Below, one piece after another: positions 26,305 to 36,144 of a DNA stretch of 64,000 nt. Positions within the stretch are counted from its first letter, which is position 1. Each line of letters begins with the position of its first letter. The notes under the pieces were generated by a model. It made no database searches. It had not been told where the DNA came from and worked only from the letters and a program-made list of their open reading frames with translations. Location of the stretch: contig NZ_FNDT01000005.1 of NCBI RefSeq assembly GCF_900099735.1, positions 62,001-126,000 on the forward strand. Direction: 5' to 3'. Both the position numbers and the translations under genes were made by a program. This DNA is from Arthrobacter subterraneus. Its GTDB lineage: Bacteria; Actinomycetota; Actinomycetes; Actinomycetales; Micrococcaceae.

Positions 26305-27147
26305 TTACTTCCTTTCGGCGGCGCTCTCGTCCCGGCTGCCCGAGTCACCGGATGACGCACCCAACAGCACCCGGTGCCGCCGGACAAACGTGAATGCGTT
26401 CCGGGTGCGGCGCGGCAGTGCGTACACGATCAGCGCCACCACGGTGAAGATGATCAGCTTGTCGATGGTGTCTGACGTCAGCCCCTGCTTGGTCGCAGCG
26501 ACCAGCAGCGTATCCCCCATGGCGCGGAACGCGGCGACAATGGCGTTGGTACCCATGGTTCCGGCGGCGCCGAACATGAAGGCAGCCACCGGAGCGGCCA
26601 GCAAACCGCCGACGACGCCGGTCAGCAGCCCCGCGACCGGCACCAGGTAGAGGCGGCGGAACATGCCCCAGCGTGCTGCCAGGCCCGCAAGCAGCCCAAT
26701 CACGGCCGAACCAGCCGCGAACGGCAGGGCGAACGGGTTGAACAGACCCCAGATCGCGTTGCTGAGCACCCCGGTCGCGGCGCCGGCGGCGGGGCCGGCG
26801 AGGACACCGATCAGCACGGTGCCGAGAGCATCAAGGTAGATCGGCAACCCGAGCGTGCCGGCAAGCTGCCCGAAGGAGATGTTGAGCGCGATGCCCACCG
26901 GCATCAGCACCACGGCCTGGGTGTTCAACCCGGGCAGGATACCCGCCACCAGCAACGCGCCTCCCCCCAGGAAGCCCAGGAGGGTGGTGAGCCCGGCAGG
27001 TGTGCCCGCCCCACCGGCGATTTCGGCGGGCTGGACGAGAACCAGGTACAGGTAGGTGGCGGCGATGACCACGGCGCCCGCAATCAGAAGAATCCGGCGC
27101 GTCGATGGCGCAGCGGTCCCGGAGGGCAGCGTCAGGGAGGAGTTCAT
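26305..27147 (-). CDS. energy-coupling factor transporter S component
   Basis: A 280-residue membrane protein binding the substrate of the ECF importer. Six to eight hydrophobic segments are visible, including LTTLLGFLGGGALLVAGI, LPIYLDALGTVLIGVLAG, and NAIWGLFNPFALPFAAGSA. The ATG at 27147 has AAGGAT six bases upstream. A nucleoside hydrolase gene lies upstream in the same direction, so a nucleoside, base or ribose-containing vitamin is the likely substrate; that is inference. Confidence 0.82.
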   Translation of the reverse strand: MNSSLTLPSGTAAPSTRRILLIAGAVVIAATYLYLVLVQPAEIAGGAGTPAGLTTLLGFLGGGALLVAGILPGLNTQAVVLMPVGIALNISFGQLAGTLGLPIYLDALGTVLIGVLAGPAAGAATGVLSNAIWGLFNPFALPFAAGSAVIGLLAGLAARWGMFRRLYLVPVAGLLTGVVGGLLAAPVAAFMFGAAGTMGTNAIVAAFRAMGDTLLVAATKQGLTSDTIDKLIIFTVVALIVYALPRRTRNAFTFVRRHRVLLGASSGDSGSRDESAAERK

Positions 27148-27209
27148 GGCGATCCTTACGCAGGGAAAGCATTGACGTGGGAAGCGCACCTCATGTCACC
27201 TCGGCGCAG

Positions 27210-27228
27210 GCCGGCGGAGTCCGCCGGC
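27210..27228 (-). promoter_or_regulatory. short hairpin between nucleoside hydrolase and EcfS
   Basis: GCCGGCGG (27210-27217) and CCGCCGGC (27221-27228) form an eight-bp stem with a three-base loop, in the 101-base gap of an apparent operon. It may attenuate or end part of the upstream transcript. No U-tract follows and no riboswitch was recognised. Confidence 0.35.
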
Positions 27229-27248
27229 AGCTCACCATTCTACCGGGA

Positions 27249-28289
27249 TCAAGCGGGAGATGCGCTCCACGCCAGGGACGCGATGCGGGAAATCATCAGG
27301 TCGAAGACCTCCTCGGGGTGATTTCCAGTGACCACGCGTGCGTTCGGCGGGAGCTTGCGGAAGCCGGCAAAGTCGCCCACTGTCTGGGCAAAGGTCAGCG
27401 CTGACTCGGTTTCGACATCGACGTGCGCCTCCCGTGCGGTGTAACGCGCTTCCCCGGTAGCAACCATGGCCGCAAAAAGGTCGTGAAGGTGCGCAATGTA
27501 GCCCTGGTTGTAGAGCCGGTGAAACTCCATATAAAAGCGGAGCGCGTCAGACAGGAAAGCAATGACCGGGTTGGGCGAGGCACTGCGCAGCCCGTCGGCG
27601 TCGTCGGTGGAAAGCAGTTCCGGCACCTGTCCTGCCGCGACGGACAGCCGCTCAAAATGTTCCGGGCGGCACTCGATGCGTTCGGTTGTTTCAAGGGCGC
27701 AGATGATCGGCAGCCTGTCGACGGGCACGCCTTCGTACGCTGCGTAGACCTCGCGGGCGGCGTGCGGGTCCACATGCGTGTTCCACTCCGCCACCGGTGT
27801 GGTATTTCCCTGGTAATTGAACGAGCCGCCCATGATCACCAGCCCTTTGAGCAGGCGCGGCAGGTCCGGTTCCTGACGGATGGCGAGCGCAAGGTTGGTG
27901 AGCGGACCGGTGACGAGTCCGGTGAGTTCGCCGGGGTTGGCCCTCGCCGCCTCCACCCAGAGATCGACCCCCGAGCGGGTTGATACCTGCTGCCGGGCCG
28001 GCGGAAGCACCGCGTACCCAAGTCCCTGGTCGCCGTGGGTTTCCTCGGTGGTGACCAGCGGAATCTCCAGTGGTGTTTCCCGTCCGGTGGCCACCTCAAC
28101 CCCAGTTACCCCAGCGAGTTCGAGCACAGCGAGCGTGTTTGCGGCGACCTGCTGCGCTGACACGTTGCCGGCTGTGCAGGTGATTCCCTCGATGTGCACA
28201 TCCGGTACACCCAGCAGGTAGAGGAGGGCGACGGCGTCGTCGATTCCGGTGTCAACGTCGAGGAGGAGCCGGGTGGGTCGGGCAGTCAT
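27249..28289 (-). CDS. nucleoside hydrolase
   Basis: A 346-residue enzyme hydrolysing the N-glycosidic bond of (ribo)nucleosides to base and ribose. The calcium-binding N-terminal motif is LLLDVDTGIDDAVALLYLLG. ITCTAGNVS and VTGPLTNLALAI are further family segments. GGSFNYQGNTTPVAEWNTHVDP carries the substrate-site Asn/Glu/Asn, with the active-site Asp in DPHAA. The ATG at 28289 is chosen because homologs begin a few residues before LLLDVDTG. It leads the ECF operon. Confidence 0.9.
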   Translation of the reverse strand: MTARPTRLLLDVDTGIDDAVALLYLLGVPDVHIEGITCTAGNVSAQQVAANTLAVLELAGVTGVEVATGRETPLEIPLVTTEETHGDQGLGYAVLPPARQQVSTRSGVDLWVEAARANPGELTGLVTGPLTNLALAIRQEPDLPRLLKGLVIMGGSFNYQGNTTPVAEWNTHVDPHAAREVYAAYEGVPVDRLPIICALETTERIECRPEHFERLSVAAGQVPELLSTDDADGLRSASPNPVIAFLSDALRFYMEFHRLYNQGYIAHLHDLFAAMVATGEARYTAREAHVDVETESALTFAQTVGDFAGFRKLPPNARVVTGNHPEEVFDLMISRIASLAWSASPA

Positions 28290-28487
28290 GCGTTTACCGT
28301 AGCAATGCGACGGGCCTTCAACGCCACCGTCAAGGCTTAAAGCATGGTGCCGGCAGCCGCACGAATGGGGGATGCGTGCGGGTGCCGGCACTTACGCACC
28401 GGTTGGGGGGCAACCGGCGCATAACAACTGTACAGATAACTTAGGCCTGTGGGAAGCCCAGAAGTTCGGCGGACGCCTCCGTACACA

Positions 28488-28730
28488 TCAGGCCGGAATA
28501 CGCCGTCTCGGCGCCCGATGGTCGCTCTGCTCCCGATGGGAGTGGTCCTTGCGGGTATGGTCCACGACCGGACCGGTTCCGGCGATCTCCCGAATGGCGT
28601 CGATACCCTCCACCGCGGATTGCTTGGTGGGGAAATAGGCCGAAACCGCAATGAGGGTTCCGTCATCGGCCATCAGTTTGAGCCGATAGCCGTGATCATG
28701 GGCGTCCACCAACTTGAAATATCCAGACAC
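28488..28730 (-). CDS. DUF1508/YegP-like small protein
   Basis: An 80-residue protein. The start GTG at 28730 gives MSGYFKLVDAHDHGYRLKLM, then FPTKQSAVEGIDAIREIAG, matching the repeat unit of YegP-type proteins. The basic C-terminus (HTRKDHSHREQSDHRAPRRR) is an extra tail. The ribosome site AAGGAGG, seven bases from the start, is among the strongest in the window, so high expression is likely. Function of the family is unknown. Confidence 0.82.
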   Translation of the reverse strand: MSGYFKLVDAHDHGYRLKLMADDGTLIAVSAYFPTKQSAVEGIDAIREIAGTGPVVDHTRKDHSHREQSDHRAPRRRIPA

Positions 28731-28793
28731 GCTCTTACCTCCTTGTAAGTACGCCTCGACTTACCCATGGTAGTAAGCGCGCTTGCTGTATGG

Positions 28794-29087
28794 TTAGTCC
28801 TCGCTGGTCACAATTCGGCGTCGAGCACTCAAAAGTTCAAGTTCCGGTCTACCGGCAACGAGCCGCTCCACAGCATCGAGAACCTCCACCACATGCCTGC
28901 GGTCCCCCGCCACCAGCCCCACACCGACGGTCGCGCGGCGATGCAGCTCCTGTGAATCGACCTCGGCAACGGACACGTCGAAGCGGCGCCGCACTTCGGC
29001 AACCAGCGGCCGGACCAGCGACCGCTTACCCTTCAGCGAGTGCACGTCTCCCAGCAGAAGGTCGAATTCAACAAAGCCCACCCACAC
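28794..29087 (-). CDS. DUF503 family protein
   Basis: A 97-residue protein from GTG 29087: MWVGFVEFDLLLGDVHSLKG, then KRSLVRPLVAEVRRRF and VAEVDSQELHRRATVGVGLVA, all typical of DUF503. The fold is a small alpha/beta domain, found elsewhere next to rbfA, with unproven function. It lies six bases downstream of the SDR gene on the same strand. Confidence 0.87.
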   Translation of the reverse strand: MWVGFVEFDLLLGDVHSLKGKRSLVRPLVAEVRRRFDVSVAEVDSQELHRRATVGVGLVAGDRRHVVEVLDAVERLVAGRPELELLSARRRIVTSED

Positions 29088-29093
29088 AGCCGC

Positions 29094-29852
29094 TCACCGC
29101 CCACGCGCTGCAAGAGTGGCAACCAACGACGACGGCGCATTCCTCGCGATGAAAGCCAGCACCCTGTAGCGCCGACTGGGAATGGAAATGGCCTTTCCGG
29201 CGGAGAGGTCCTTCAGCGCCGCGCGGACTACGTCCTCTGTATGGAGCCACATCCATCTGGGCACCGACGCCTTATCCATGCCCATGCGCTGATGGAATTC
29301 GGTGTGGACAAGGCCGGGGCAGAGCGCCATCACCGTGACCCCGCGTTTACGGTACGTGAAGTTGGCCCACCGGCTGAAGTTGATCATCGCCGCCTTCAGC
29401 GCGCTATAGCTGCCGCGCGGGGTGAAACCGGCGACACTGGCTACATTCACTATCCGGCCGGCTCCCCGCGCCAGCATCCCCTGCAGGGCAGCGTGACTGA
29501 ACGCCAGGGGCACGGTGAGGTGGATTGCCGCATGCTTCAGTTCATCTTCCAGAGAGTTTTCCTCGAAGGAGTGGGGCAGTCCGTACCCCGCGTTGTTGAC
29601 CAGGGTGGACACCGGATCCGAATCATCACGGAGGCGGGCGAGAACGCGGCGGATGCCGTCGTCGTCGTGCAGGTCCGCAGCCAGCACCTCGACTGAGACG
29701 CCGAAACGGGAGCGGAGTGCAGCGGCTTTTTCCTCGAGCCGCTCCGCATTCCTGGCCACCAGCACCAGTGCGCTTCCCTGCGCTGCGAGCTGCTTGGCGA
29801 ACTCCGCTCCCAGCCCTGCAGTGGCGCCCGTGATTAGTGCTGTATCGGCCAT
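29094..29852 (-). CDS. SDR family NAD(P)-dependent oxidoreductase
   Basis: A 252-residue dehydrogenase. The cofactor motif is ALITGATAGLGAEFAKQLA; NNAGYG, the catalytic Ser in IVNVASVAGF and YSALKAAMINFSR (Tyr/Lys) complete the fold. The start ATG at 29852 has AAGGGA seven bases upstream. The C-terminus (AISIPSRRYRVLAFIARNAP) is typical of the DltE-like subgroup. The substrate is unknown. Confidence 0.88.
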   Translation of the reverse strand: MADTALITGATAGLGAEFAKQLAAQGSALVLVARNAERLEEKAAALRSRFGVSVEVLAADLHDDDGIRRVLARLRDDSDPVSTLVNNAGYGLPHSFEENSLEDELKHAAIHLTVPLAFSHAALQGMLARGAGRIVNVASVAGFTPRGSYSALKAAMINFSRWANFTYRKRGVTVMALCPGLVHTEFHQRMGMDKASVPRWMWLHTEDVVRAALKDLSAGKAISIPSRRYRVLAFIARNAPSSLVATLAARGR

Positions 29853-30002
29853 TGTTTTCCCTTATCAGGCGTGTATTCCAGCAGTAAACTGTAAGTGCTG
29901 GTTGAACGCGTTTTGCGTTCCTCCAACGGCGGTGCCGGCGGTGCGCCTCTCCTGACGCCTCGCGGCACAGCGAAGAGTCATATTCACACACTAGGAGGGG
30001 AG

Positions 30003-30461
30003 ATGACTACCGCATCACACCACGCGCATGATTTCCATGTGACGCGCGACCACGTTCGCAGCGCATCGATGGGGATGGGAGTAGTTTTCCTGCTGGTGGG
30101 GGTTCTCGGGCTCATTCCGGGCATCACCACCCAATACGATTCCATGGCGTTCGCCTCCGGATCCGAGGCAATGCTCCTGGGCGCTTTCCAGGTGTCCGTC
30201 CTGCTCAGCCTGGTGTATCTCGCCATGGCGGCTGCCGGCATCTGGATGAGCCGTGGAGTCAACCAGGCGCGCAATTTCCTGATTGGAAGCGGCGTGGTCC
30301 TGCTGGTCATGTGGCTCTACGGACTGATCGTTGGCGATTCCGCTGCCAACATCCTGTCCACGAACGCATCCACCAACTGGCTGAACCTGATCCTCGGCGT
30401 CGTTGCCGGCGGGCTCGGAATCGCGTACATGGTACGGCACCGGGGAGGCCGCGCGCTATAG
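30003..30461 (+). CDS. DUF4383 family membrane protein
   Basis: A 152-residue protein with four helices. The signature SMGMGVVFLLVGVLGLIPGI lies in the first, and FQVSVLLSLVYLAMAAAGIW in the third, with NWLNLILGVVAGGLGIAYM at the end. The ATG at 30003 follows GGAGGGGAG, a strong ribosome site. Function is unknown. A good terminator follows, so it is monocistronic. Confidence 0.87.
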   Translation: MTTASHHAHDFHVTRDHVRSASMGMGVVFLLVGVLGLIPGITTQYDSMAFASGSEAMLLGAFQVSVLLSLVYLAMAAAGIWMSRGVNQARNFLIGSGVVLLVMWLYGLIVGDSAANILSTNASTNWLNLILGVVAGGLGIAYMVRHRGGRAL

Positions 30462-30485
30462 CTACGGCAACTGAACTCCCCGCGA

Positions 30486-30524
30486 AACACGCCCCACGAT
30501 GAAGCCCCGTGGGGCGTGTTTTTG
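30486..30524 (+). terminator. rho-independent terminator
   Basis: A 13-bp perfect stem (AACACGCCCCACG, 30486-30498, and its complement 30508-30520) is followed by TTTG. It lies 24 bases after the DUF4383 stop. Confidence 0.85.
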
Positions 30525-30673
30525 TACGAATGGAATGTTAATCAAATCGGTATACTGATTCGCTTTCCCGACCTAGACTGGCGGCGGGGCCCACCGCTGC
30601 CGAACGGGGTAGGCCGGGCCTTGCGGAACGGACGTTCGATGACGAACGCCCGCCAAAACTCGGAAGGATCACC

Positions 30674-31891
30674 ATGTCAGGAAACAAGGCTGTGGCCTAC
30701 AAGGGCCCCGGCAAGGTCGAGATCATCGATACCGATTACCCCACGTTCGAACTCAAGGACGGCCCCGGCGTCAATCCCGCCAACGTCGGCAGAAAGGTGA
30801 ACCACGGCGTCATTCTGAAGACCGTCGCAACCAACATCTGCGGCTCCGACCAGCACATGGTCCGAGGACGCACCACCGCCCCGGCGGACTTGGTACTCGG
30901 CCACGAAATCACCGGCGAAGTGGTCGAGGTGGGCAGCGATGTCGAGTTCATCAAGAAGGGCGACATCTGTTCGGTTCCGTTCAACATCTCCTGCGGCCGG
31001 TGCCGCAACTGCAAGGAGCGCAAGACGGGCATCTGCCTCAACGTCAATCCCGACCGGCCGGGCAGCGCCTACGGCTATGTGGACATGGGCGGCTGGGTGG
31101 GAGGCCAGGCGGAGTACGTCCTCGTGCCGTACGCAGACTGGAACCTGCTGAAGTTCCCGGACCGGGACCAGGCACTGGAGAAGATTCTTGACCTGACCAT
31201 GCTGTCCGATATTTTCCCCACGGGTTATCACGGCGCGTACACGGCAGGGGTCACCACCGGGTCCACGGTGTATATCGCGGGCGCCGGTCCCGTCGGACTT
31301 GCGGCTGCGCTCTCCGCGCAACTGCTGGGTGCCGCCGTCGTCATTGTGGCTGACCTCAATGAGGAGCGCCTGGCACAGGCACGCAGCTTCGGCTGCGAAA
31401 CGGTGGACGTCTCCAAGGGTGACCCCAAGGACCAGATCGAACAGCTTCTCGGAGTGCCGGAAGTGGACTGCGGTGTTGACGCCGTTGGCTTCGAGGCGCG
31501 CGGTCACGGCAAGGACGCCTCCCACGAGGCGCCCGCAACGGTCCTGAACTCGCTGATGTCGATCACCGCCGCCGGCGGAGCACTCGGCATTCCGGGCCTT
31601 TACGTCACGGGTGACCCGGGCGGCATCGACGAGGCTGCGAAGGTCGGCTCGCTGTCGCTGTCCCTCGGAACCGGCTGGGCGAAGTCGCTATCCTTCACCA
31701 CCGGCCAGTGCCCGGTCATGAAGTACAACCGTGGCCTCATGATGGCGATCCTGCATGACAAGGCGCACATCGCCAAGGCCGTCAACGCGAAGCCGATTCC
31801 GCTGGATGAGGCTCCGCAGGGCTACGAGGAGTTCGACAAGGGTGCGGCCACCAAGTATGTGCTGAACCCGAATGGGTACATCGCTGCCTGA
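30674..31891 (+). CDS. fdhA: formaldehyde dehydrogenase, glutathione-independent
   Basis: A 405-residue zinc- and NAD-dependent enzyme that oxidises formaldehyde to formate without a thiol cofactor. The catalytic zinc region is ATNICGSDQHMVRGR (Cys) with LGHEITGEVVE (His/Glu). The structural zinc Cys residues lie in SCGRCRNCKERKTGIC. The NAD site is VYIAGAGPVGLAAALSAQLL. The GVDAVGFEARGHG segment is specific to the Pseudomonas-putida-like FdhA group. The ATG at 30674 follows GGAAGGAT. It probably detoxifies formaldehyde from methylated compounds. Confidence 0.92.
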   Translation: MSGNKAVAYKGPGKVEIIDTDYPTFELKDGPGVNPANVGRKVNHGVILKTVATNICGSDQHMVRGRTTAPADLVLGHEITGEVVEVGSDVEFIKKGDICSVPFNISCGRCRNCKERKTGICLNVNPDRPGSAYGYVDMGGWVGGQAEYVLVPYADWNLLKFPDRDQALEKILDLTMLSDIFPTGYHGAYTAGVTTGSTVYIAGAGPVGLAAALSAQLLGAAVVIVADLNEERLAQARSFGCETVDVSKGDPKDQIEQLLGVPEVDCGVDAVGFEARGHGKDASHEAPATVLNSLMSITAAGGALGIPGLYVTGDPGGIDEAAKVGSLSLSLGTGWAKSLSFTTGQCPVMKYNRGLMMAILHDKAHIAKAVNAKPIPLDEAPQGYEEFDKGAATKYVLNPNGYIAA

Positions 31892-31896
31892 CGCCC

Positions 31897-31947
31897 AACC
31901 CTCTCTCGTTGAGAACCCTCTCTCGTTGAGAACCCTCTCTCGTTGAG
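31897..31947. repeat. three 17-bp tandem repeats after fdhA
   Basis: AACCCTCTCTCGTTGAG is repeated exactly at 31897-31913, 31914-31930 and 31931-31947. The last unit overlaps the left edge of palindrome A, copy 3. Confidence 0.92.
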
Positions 31948-31993
31948 TTGGCAGGACACGCCGCTAATGCACGGGGCGTGTCCTGCCAACTCA
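31944..31993. repeat. palindromic repeat family A, copy 3 (perfect)
   Basis: Perfect 19-bp arms (TGAGTTGGCAGGACACGCC and complement, 31944-31962 and 31975-31993) with a 12-base loop GCTAATGCACGG. It lies between two convergent genes, fdhA and the thioesterase. Confidence 0.92.
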
Positions 31994-32026
31994 CGGGAAG
32001 AGACTCGCTCACGGGAAGAGACTCGG
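31991..32026. repeat. tandem duplication of 18 bp at the thioesterase 3' end
   Basis: TCACGGGAAGAGACTCGC (31991-32008) is repeated with one change at 32009-32026. The second copy holds the thioesterase stop codon (32009-32011). Confidence 0.88.
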
Positions 32027-32476
32027 CCCGATGTAGGGAGCCACCTGCCGCTTCTGCTCAGGAGTGATACGCAGCAGGGATCCCGACCCACCTTCGACGA
32101 AGGCCAGGGTGGTCTGCGCCTTCACGCACAGCCGGTCGGTGTGCGGATCATGGATGCGATACGCGATATCCAGGCTCGCCGCTCCCAGATTGGCAATCCA
32201 CACCCGGATTTTCAGCGGCAGGTTCCGGTAATCAAGGGTCGCCGTATATTTGATGCGATGCTCCACCACCAGTGCCTGCACGCCCGCCGCCACCGATGAG
32301 AACAGCGGAACCGGCGGATCCTGACCCAGCGCGGCCGTCCCTCCCGGCGGGCCGAAGGCGTGGATGCGGGCCTCCTCGAGCAGCCGCACCACCTGCACGT
32401 TGTTAATGTGCCCATAGGCGTCCATATCTCCCCATCTCATGGGGATTTCACAGGTGATGATCTGGTGCGCGTCCAT
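32009..32476 (-). CDS. acyl-CoA thioesterase, hotdog fold (4HBT)
   Basis: A 155-residue protein. The catalytic Asp lies in MRWGDMDAYGHINNVQVVRL near residue 17, the signature of the 4-hydroxybenzoyl-CoA thioesterase family. The long hotdog helix is VVRLLEEARIHAFG. The later strand TLAFVEGG fits too. It hydrolyses an acyl-CoA of unknown chain. The last residues GPSLFP and the stop lie in a short duplicated segment shared with the following repeats. Confidence 0.85.
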   Translation of the reverse strand: MDAHQIITCEIPMRWGDMDAYGHINNVQVVRLLEEARIHAFGPPGGTAALGQDPPVPLFSSVAAGVQALVVEHRIKYTATLDYRNLPLKIRVWIANLGAASLDIAYRIHDPHTDRLCVKAQTTLAFVEGGSGSLLRITPEQKRQVAPYIGPSLFP

Positions 32477-33457
<981 letters not shown>

Positions 33458-33470
33458 GGCCAGCTCCGCG

Positions 33471-33505
33471 AAGAGCCCCGCAACCTTCTTGGTTGCGGGG
33501 CTCTT
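33471..33505 (+). terminator. rho-independent terminator of the Rpf-like gene
   Basis: A perfect 15-bp stem, AAGAGCCCCGCAACC (33471-33485) and its complement (33491-33505), with loop TTCTT. It lies 13 bases after the TAA stop and ends in T residues. Confidence 0.88.
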
Positions 33506-33569
33506 TCGTATCTGCGGCTTTGTTGGAGGGCGTCCGGGAGTAACCTGGTCCGCGGTGAGCCGGCACGCC

Positions 33570-33650
33570 GGGGAGCAACCCGGACAGGATCGCGAGCAAC
33601 CCGGTTCGGGGTGAGGGAAAAGTTGCTCACGCGTGTCCGGGTTGCTCCCC
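33570..33650. repeat. long stem-loop upstream of the Tex 3' end
   Basis: Perfect 17-bp arms GGGGAGCAACCCGGACA (33570-33586) and 33634-33650. The inner sequence repeats the core GAGCAACCCGG at 33594 and carries GTTGCTCACGCG, giving nested imperfect pairing. It lies 15 bases downstream of the minus-strand tex stop. Confidence 0.8.
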
Positions 33651-33665
33651 GAGTGCACCGGTCGG

Positions 33666-36098
33666 CTACTCCCGAGGCGCCAGCCCTGCAGCCCGCAGTG
33701 CCTCGGCCATCGCGCTGTTGGCCGGTGCCGGCTTACCTGCGGGCTTCGACCTGCCTCCCGATGTGGCGCCGGTTCCCGGTTTTGCCCCGGCCCCCGGTTT
33801 CTGAGCGCCGCCCGGTTTTGCCCCGCCGCCCTGCTTCTGAGCGATCTGGCCTCCTCCGGAAGAACGACGGCGGTCCTCGCCGGCCCCGCCCTGGCTACCG
33901 CCCGCGGGCTTGCCGGCAGACCGAATCACACGGCCGGCGTCGTCCTTCAACCGCAGGGTGAGGGAGATGCGCTTGCGGTCCGGGTCGGCTTCAAGCACCT
34001 TGACCTTGACCACCTGGCCGGATTTCACGATCTCGTGGGGGTCGCTGACAAACCGGTCGGCCATCGCCGAGACGTGGACCAGCCCGTCCTGGTGTACGCC
34101 GACGTCCACAAAGGCACCGAAGGCCGCAACGTTCGTGACCACGCCGTCGATGATCATTCCGGGCCGCAGGTCGGAGATTTTCTCGACGTCAGCAAACGAC
34201 GCCGTCACAAACGCCGGACGCGGATCCCGCCCCGGCTTCTCAAGCTCGGCAAGGATGTCCTGCAGCGTGGGCAGCCCGACAGTGTCATCCACGTACTCGG
34301 CAAGATTCAGCGACCGGAGCGAGCCGCCGGCATCGTTCACCATCCGCCGTGCCACCGGGTAGGCCTCGGGGTGCACGCTGGAGGCGTCCAAAGGCTCCGG
34401 GCCACCAGGGATCCTGAGGAACCCCGCGCACTGCTCGAACGCCTTTGCGCCGAGCCTCGGAACCTTCAGGAGGTCCTTCCGGCGGGCGAAGGGTCCGTTG
34501 GCATCGCGGTGGGCGACGATGTTCTCGCTCAGCAGCGCGCCCACCCCCGCCACCCGGGTCAGGAGCGACGGGGAGGCAGTATTCACATCCACGCCGACCG
34601 CGTTCACGCAGTCCTCGATCACGGCGTCGAGGGAGCGTTCCAGCTTCGCCGGGCTCACATCGTGCTGGTACTGGCCCACGCCGATGGACTTCGGATCGAT
34701 TTTCACCAGCTCGGCGAGCGGGTCCTGCAGCCGCCGGGCGATGGACACCGCACCGCGCAGGGACACATCAAGCTCCGGCAGTTCCGCGGATGCCAGCGCT
34801 GAGGCCGAGTACACAGATGCCCCGGCCTCGGACACCACGAGCTTATGCATGGTGCGCCCGGACATCAGCGAGATCAGCTCCGTGGCCAGCTTGTCCGTCT
34901 CCCGCGAGGCGGTGCCGTTGCCGATCGCGATAAGTTCGACGTCGTGGTTGTCCACCATCCGGGAGAGTGCCGCGAGCGCCTCGTCCCACTTCCTGGCCGG
35001 TGCGTGCGGGTAGATGGTTGCTGTTTCGAGGACCTTGCCGGTTCCGTCCACCACGGCCACCTTGACGCCGGTACGCAATCCCGGGTCCAGCCCGATCGTG
35101 GTCCTGCTCCCGGCGGGCGCGGCGAGCAGCACGTCTCGCAGGTTGGCGGCGAAGATGCGCACGGCTTCGGTTTCGGCCTCCTGGAAGAGGCGGACACGGA
35201 GATCGATCGAGAGCTTCGCAAGAAGGCGGCGCCATGCCTGCTGGGCGGTGGCCAGGAGCCAGGCGTCGCCCGGGCGACCATGGTCGGCCACGCCGAGGAA
35301 TGCGGCCACGGAGTTCTCGAAACGCCGCCGGGCGCGCAGGGCAGCCTCGGCATCGGCGGGGTCGGCCTCAGCAAGCGTCAGCTGCAGCACGCCTTCCTTC
35401 TCGCCGCGCAACAGTGCCAGCACCCGGTGTGACGGCATACCGGACGGTGACTGCACAAAGTCGAAGTAGTCGGCGAACTTCTGGCCCTCGGCTTCCTTGC
35501 CCGACACCACCTGCGAGCGCAGCTTCCCCTGCTTCCACAGGCGTTCACGCAGGTCGGCGAGCAGGTCAGCGTCCTGGCCGGCCCTTTCCACCAGCAGTGC
35601 GCGGGCTCCTGCCAGCGCGTCATCCGCTGTGGGAACGGCGTCGTTCAGGTAACGGGCTGCCTCGACGGTGGGATCGAGGGACGGATCGGCGAGGAGCGCC
35701 TCCGCGAGCGGTTCAAGCCCGGCCTCGCGGGCAGCCTGCGCCTTGGTGCGCCGCTTCGTCTTGAAGGGGAGGTAGATGTCCTCGAGCCGTGCCTTGGTGG
35801 TGGCGCCGACGACGGCGGCACGCAGCTCATCGGTCAGCTTGCCCTGCGCTTCGATCGCCTCGAGGACGGCCTCACGCCGCTCCTCCAGCTCGCGCAGGTA
35901 CCGGAGCCGCTCCTCCAGCTCGCGCAGCTGGGCGTCGTCGAGGGTGCCGGTGACTTCCTTGCGGTAGCGGGCAATGAAGGGGACCGTGGATCCGCCGTCG
36001 AGCAGTTCCACGGCGGCCTTGATCTGCCACTGCCGGACGCCGAGCTCCTCGGCGAGTTGCTCGAAGATGTTGGGCGGGGTGGTACCGGGTGCGTTCAC
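33666..36098 (-). CDS. tex: Tex family RNA-binding protein with S1 domain
   Basis: An 810-residue cytoplasmic protein acting in transcription or RNA surveillance. Domains in order: Tex N-terminal helical region (1-190), YqgF-like RNase H fold (TTIGLDPGLRTGVKVAVVDG, near 330), helix-hairpin-helix (VAGVGALLSENIVAHRDANG, near 520), and S1 (LRPGMIIDGVVTNVAAFGAF, near 660). A Gly/Lys/Pro/Gln-rich low-complexity tail of ~75 residues (repeats of GAKPG type) is unusual and probably disordered. GTG 36098 is the start. It stands alone. Confidence 0.93.
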   Translation of the reverse strand: MNAPGTTPPNIFEQLAEELGVRQWQIKAAVELLDGGSTVPFIARYRKEVTGTLDDAQLRELEERLRYLRELEERREAVLEAIEAQGKLTDELRAAVVGATTKARLEDIYLPFKTKRRTKAQAAREAGLEPLAEALLADPSLDPTVEAARYLNDAVPTADDALAGARALLVERAGQDADLLADLRERLWKQGKLRSQVVSGKEAEGQKFADYFDFVQSPSGMPSHRVLALLRGEKEGVLQLTLAEADPADAEAALRARRRFENSVAAFLGVADHGRPGDAWLLATAQQAWRRLLAKLSIDLRVRLFQEAETEAVRIFAANLRDVLLAAPAGSRTTIGLDPGLRTGVKVAVVDGTGKVLETATIYPHAPARKWDEALAALSRMVDNHDVELIAIGNGTASRETDKLATELISLMSGRTMHKLVVSEAGASVYSASALASAELPELDVSLRGAVSIARRLQDPLAELVKIDPKSIGVGQYQHDVSPAKLERSLDAVIEDCVNAVGVDVNTASPSLLTRVAGVGALLSENIVAHRDANGPFARRKDLLKVPRLGAKAFEQCAGFLRIPGGPEPLDASSVHPEAYPVARRMVNDAGGSLRSLNLAEYVDDTVGLPTLQDILAELEKPGRDPRPAFVTASFADVEKISDLRPGMIIDGVVTNVAAFGAFVDVGVHQDGLVHVSAMADRFVSDPHEIVKSGQVVKVKVLEADPDRKRISLTLRLKDDAGRVIRSAGKPAGGSQGGAGEDRRRSSGGGQIAQKQGGGAKPGGAQKPGAGAKPGTGATSGGRSKPAGKPAPANSAMAEALRAAGLAPRE

Positions 36099-36144
36099 GC
36101 CTGTTATTGTGGCACTGACAGGCGCGGGGCTCTAAACCAGGCTT

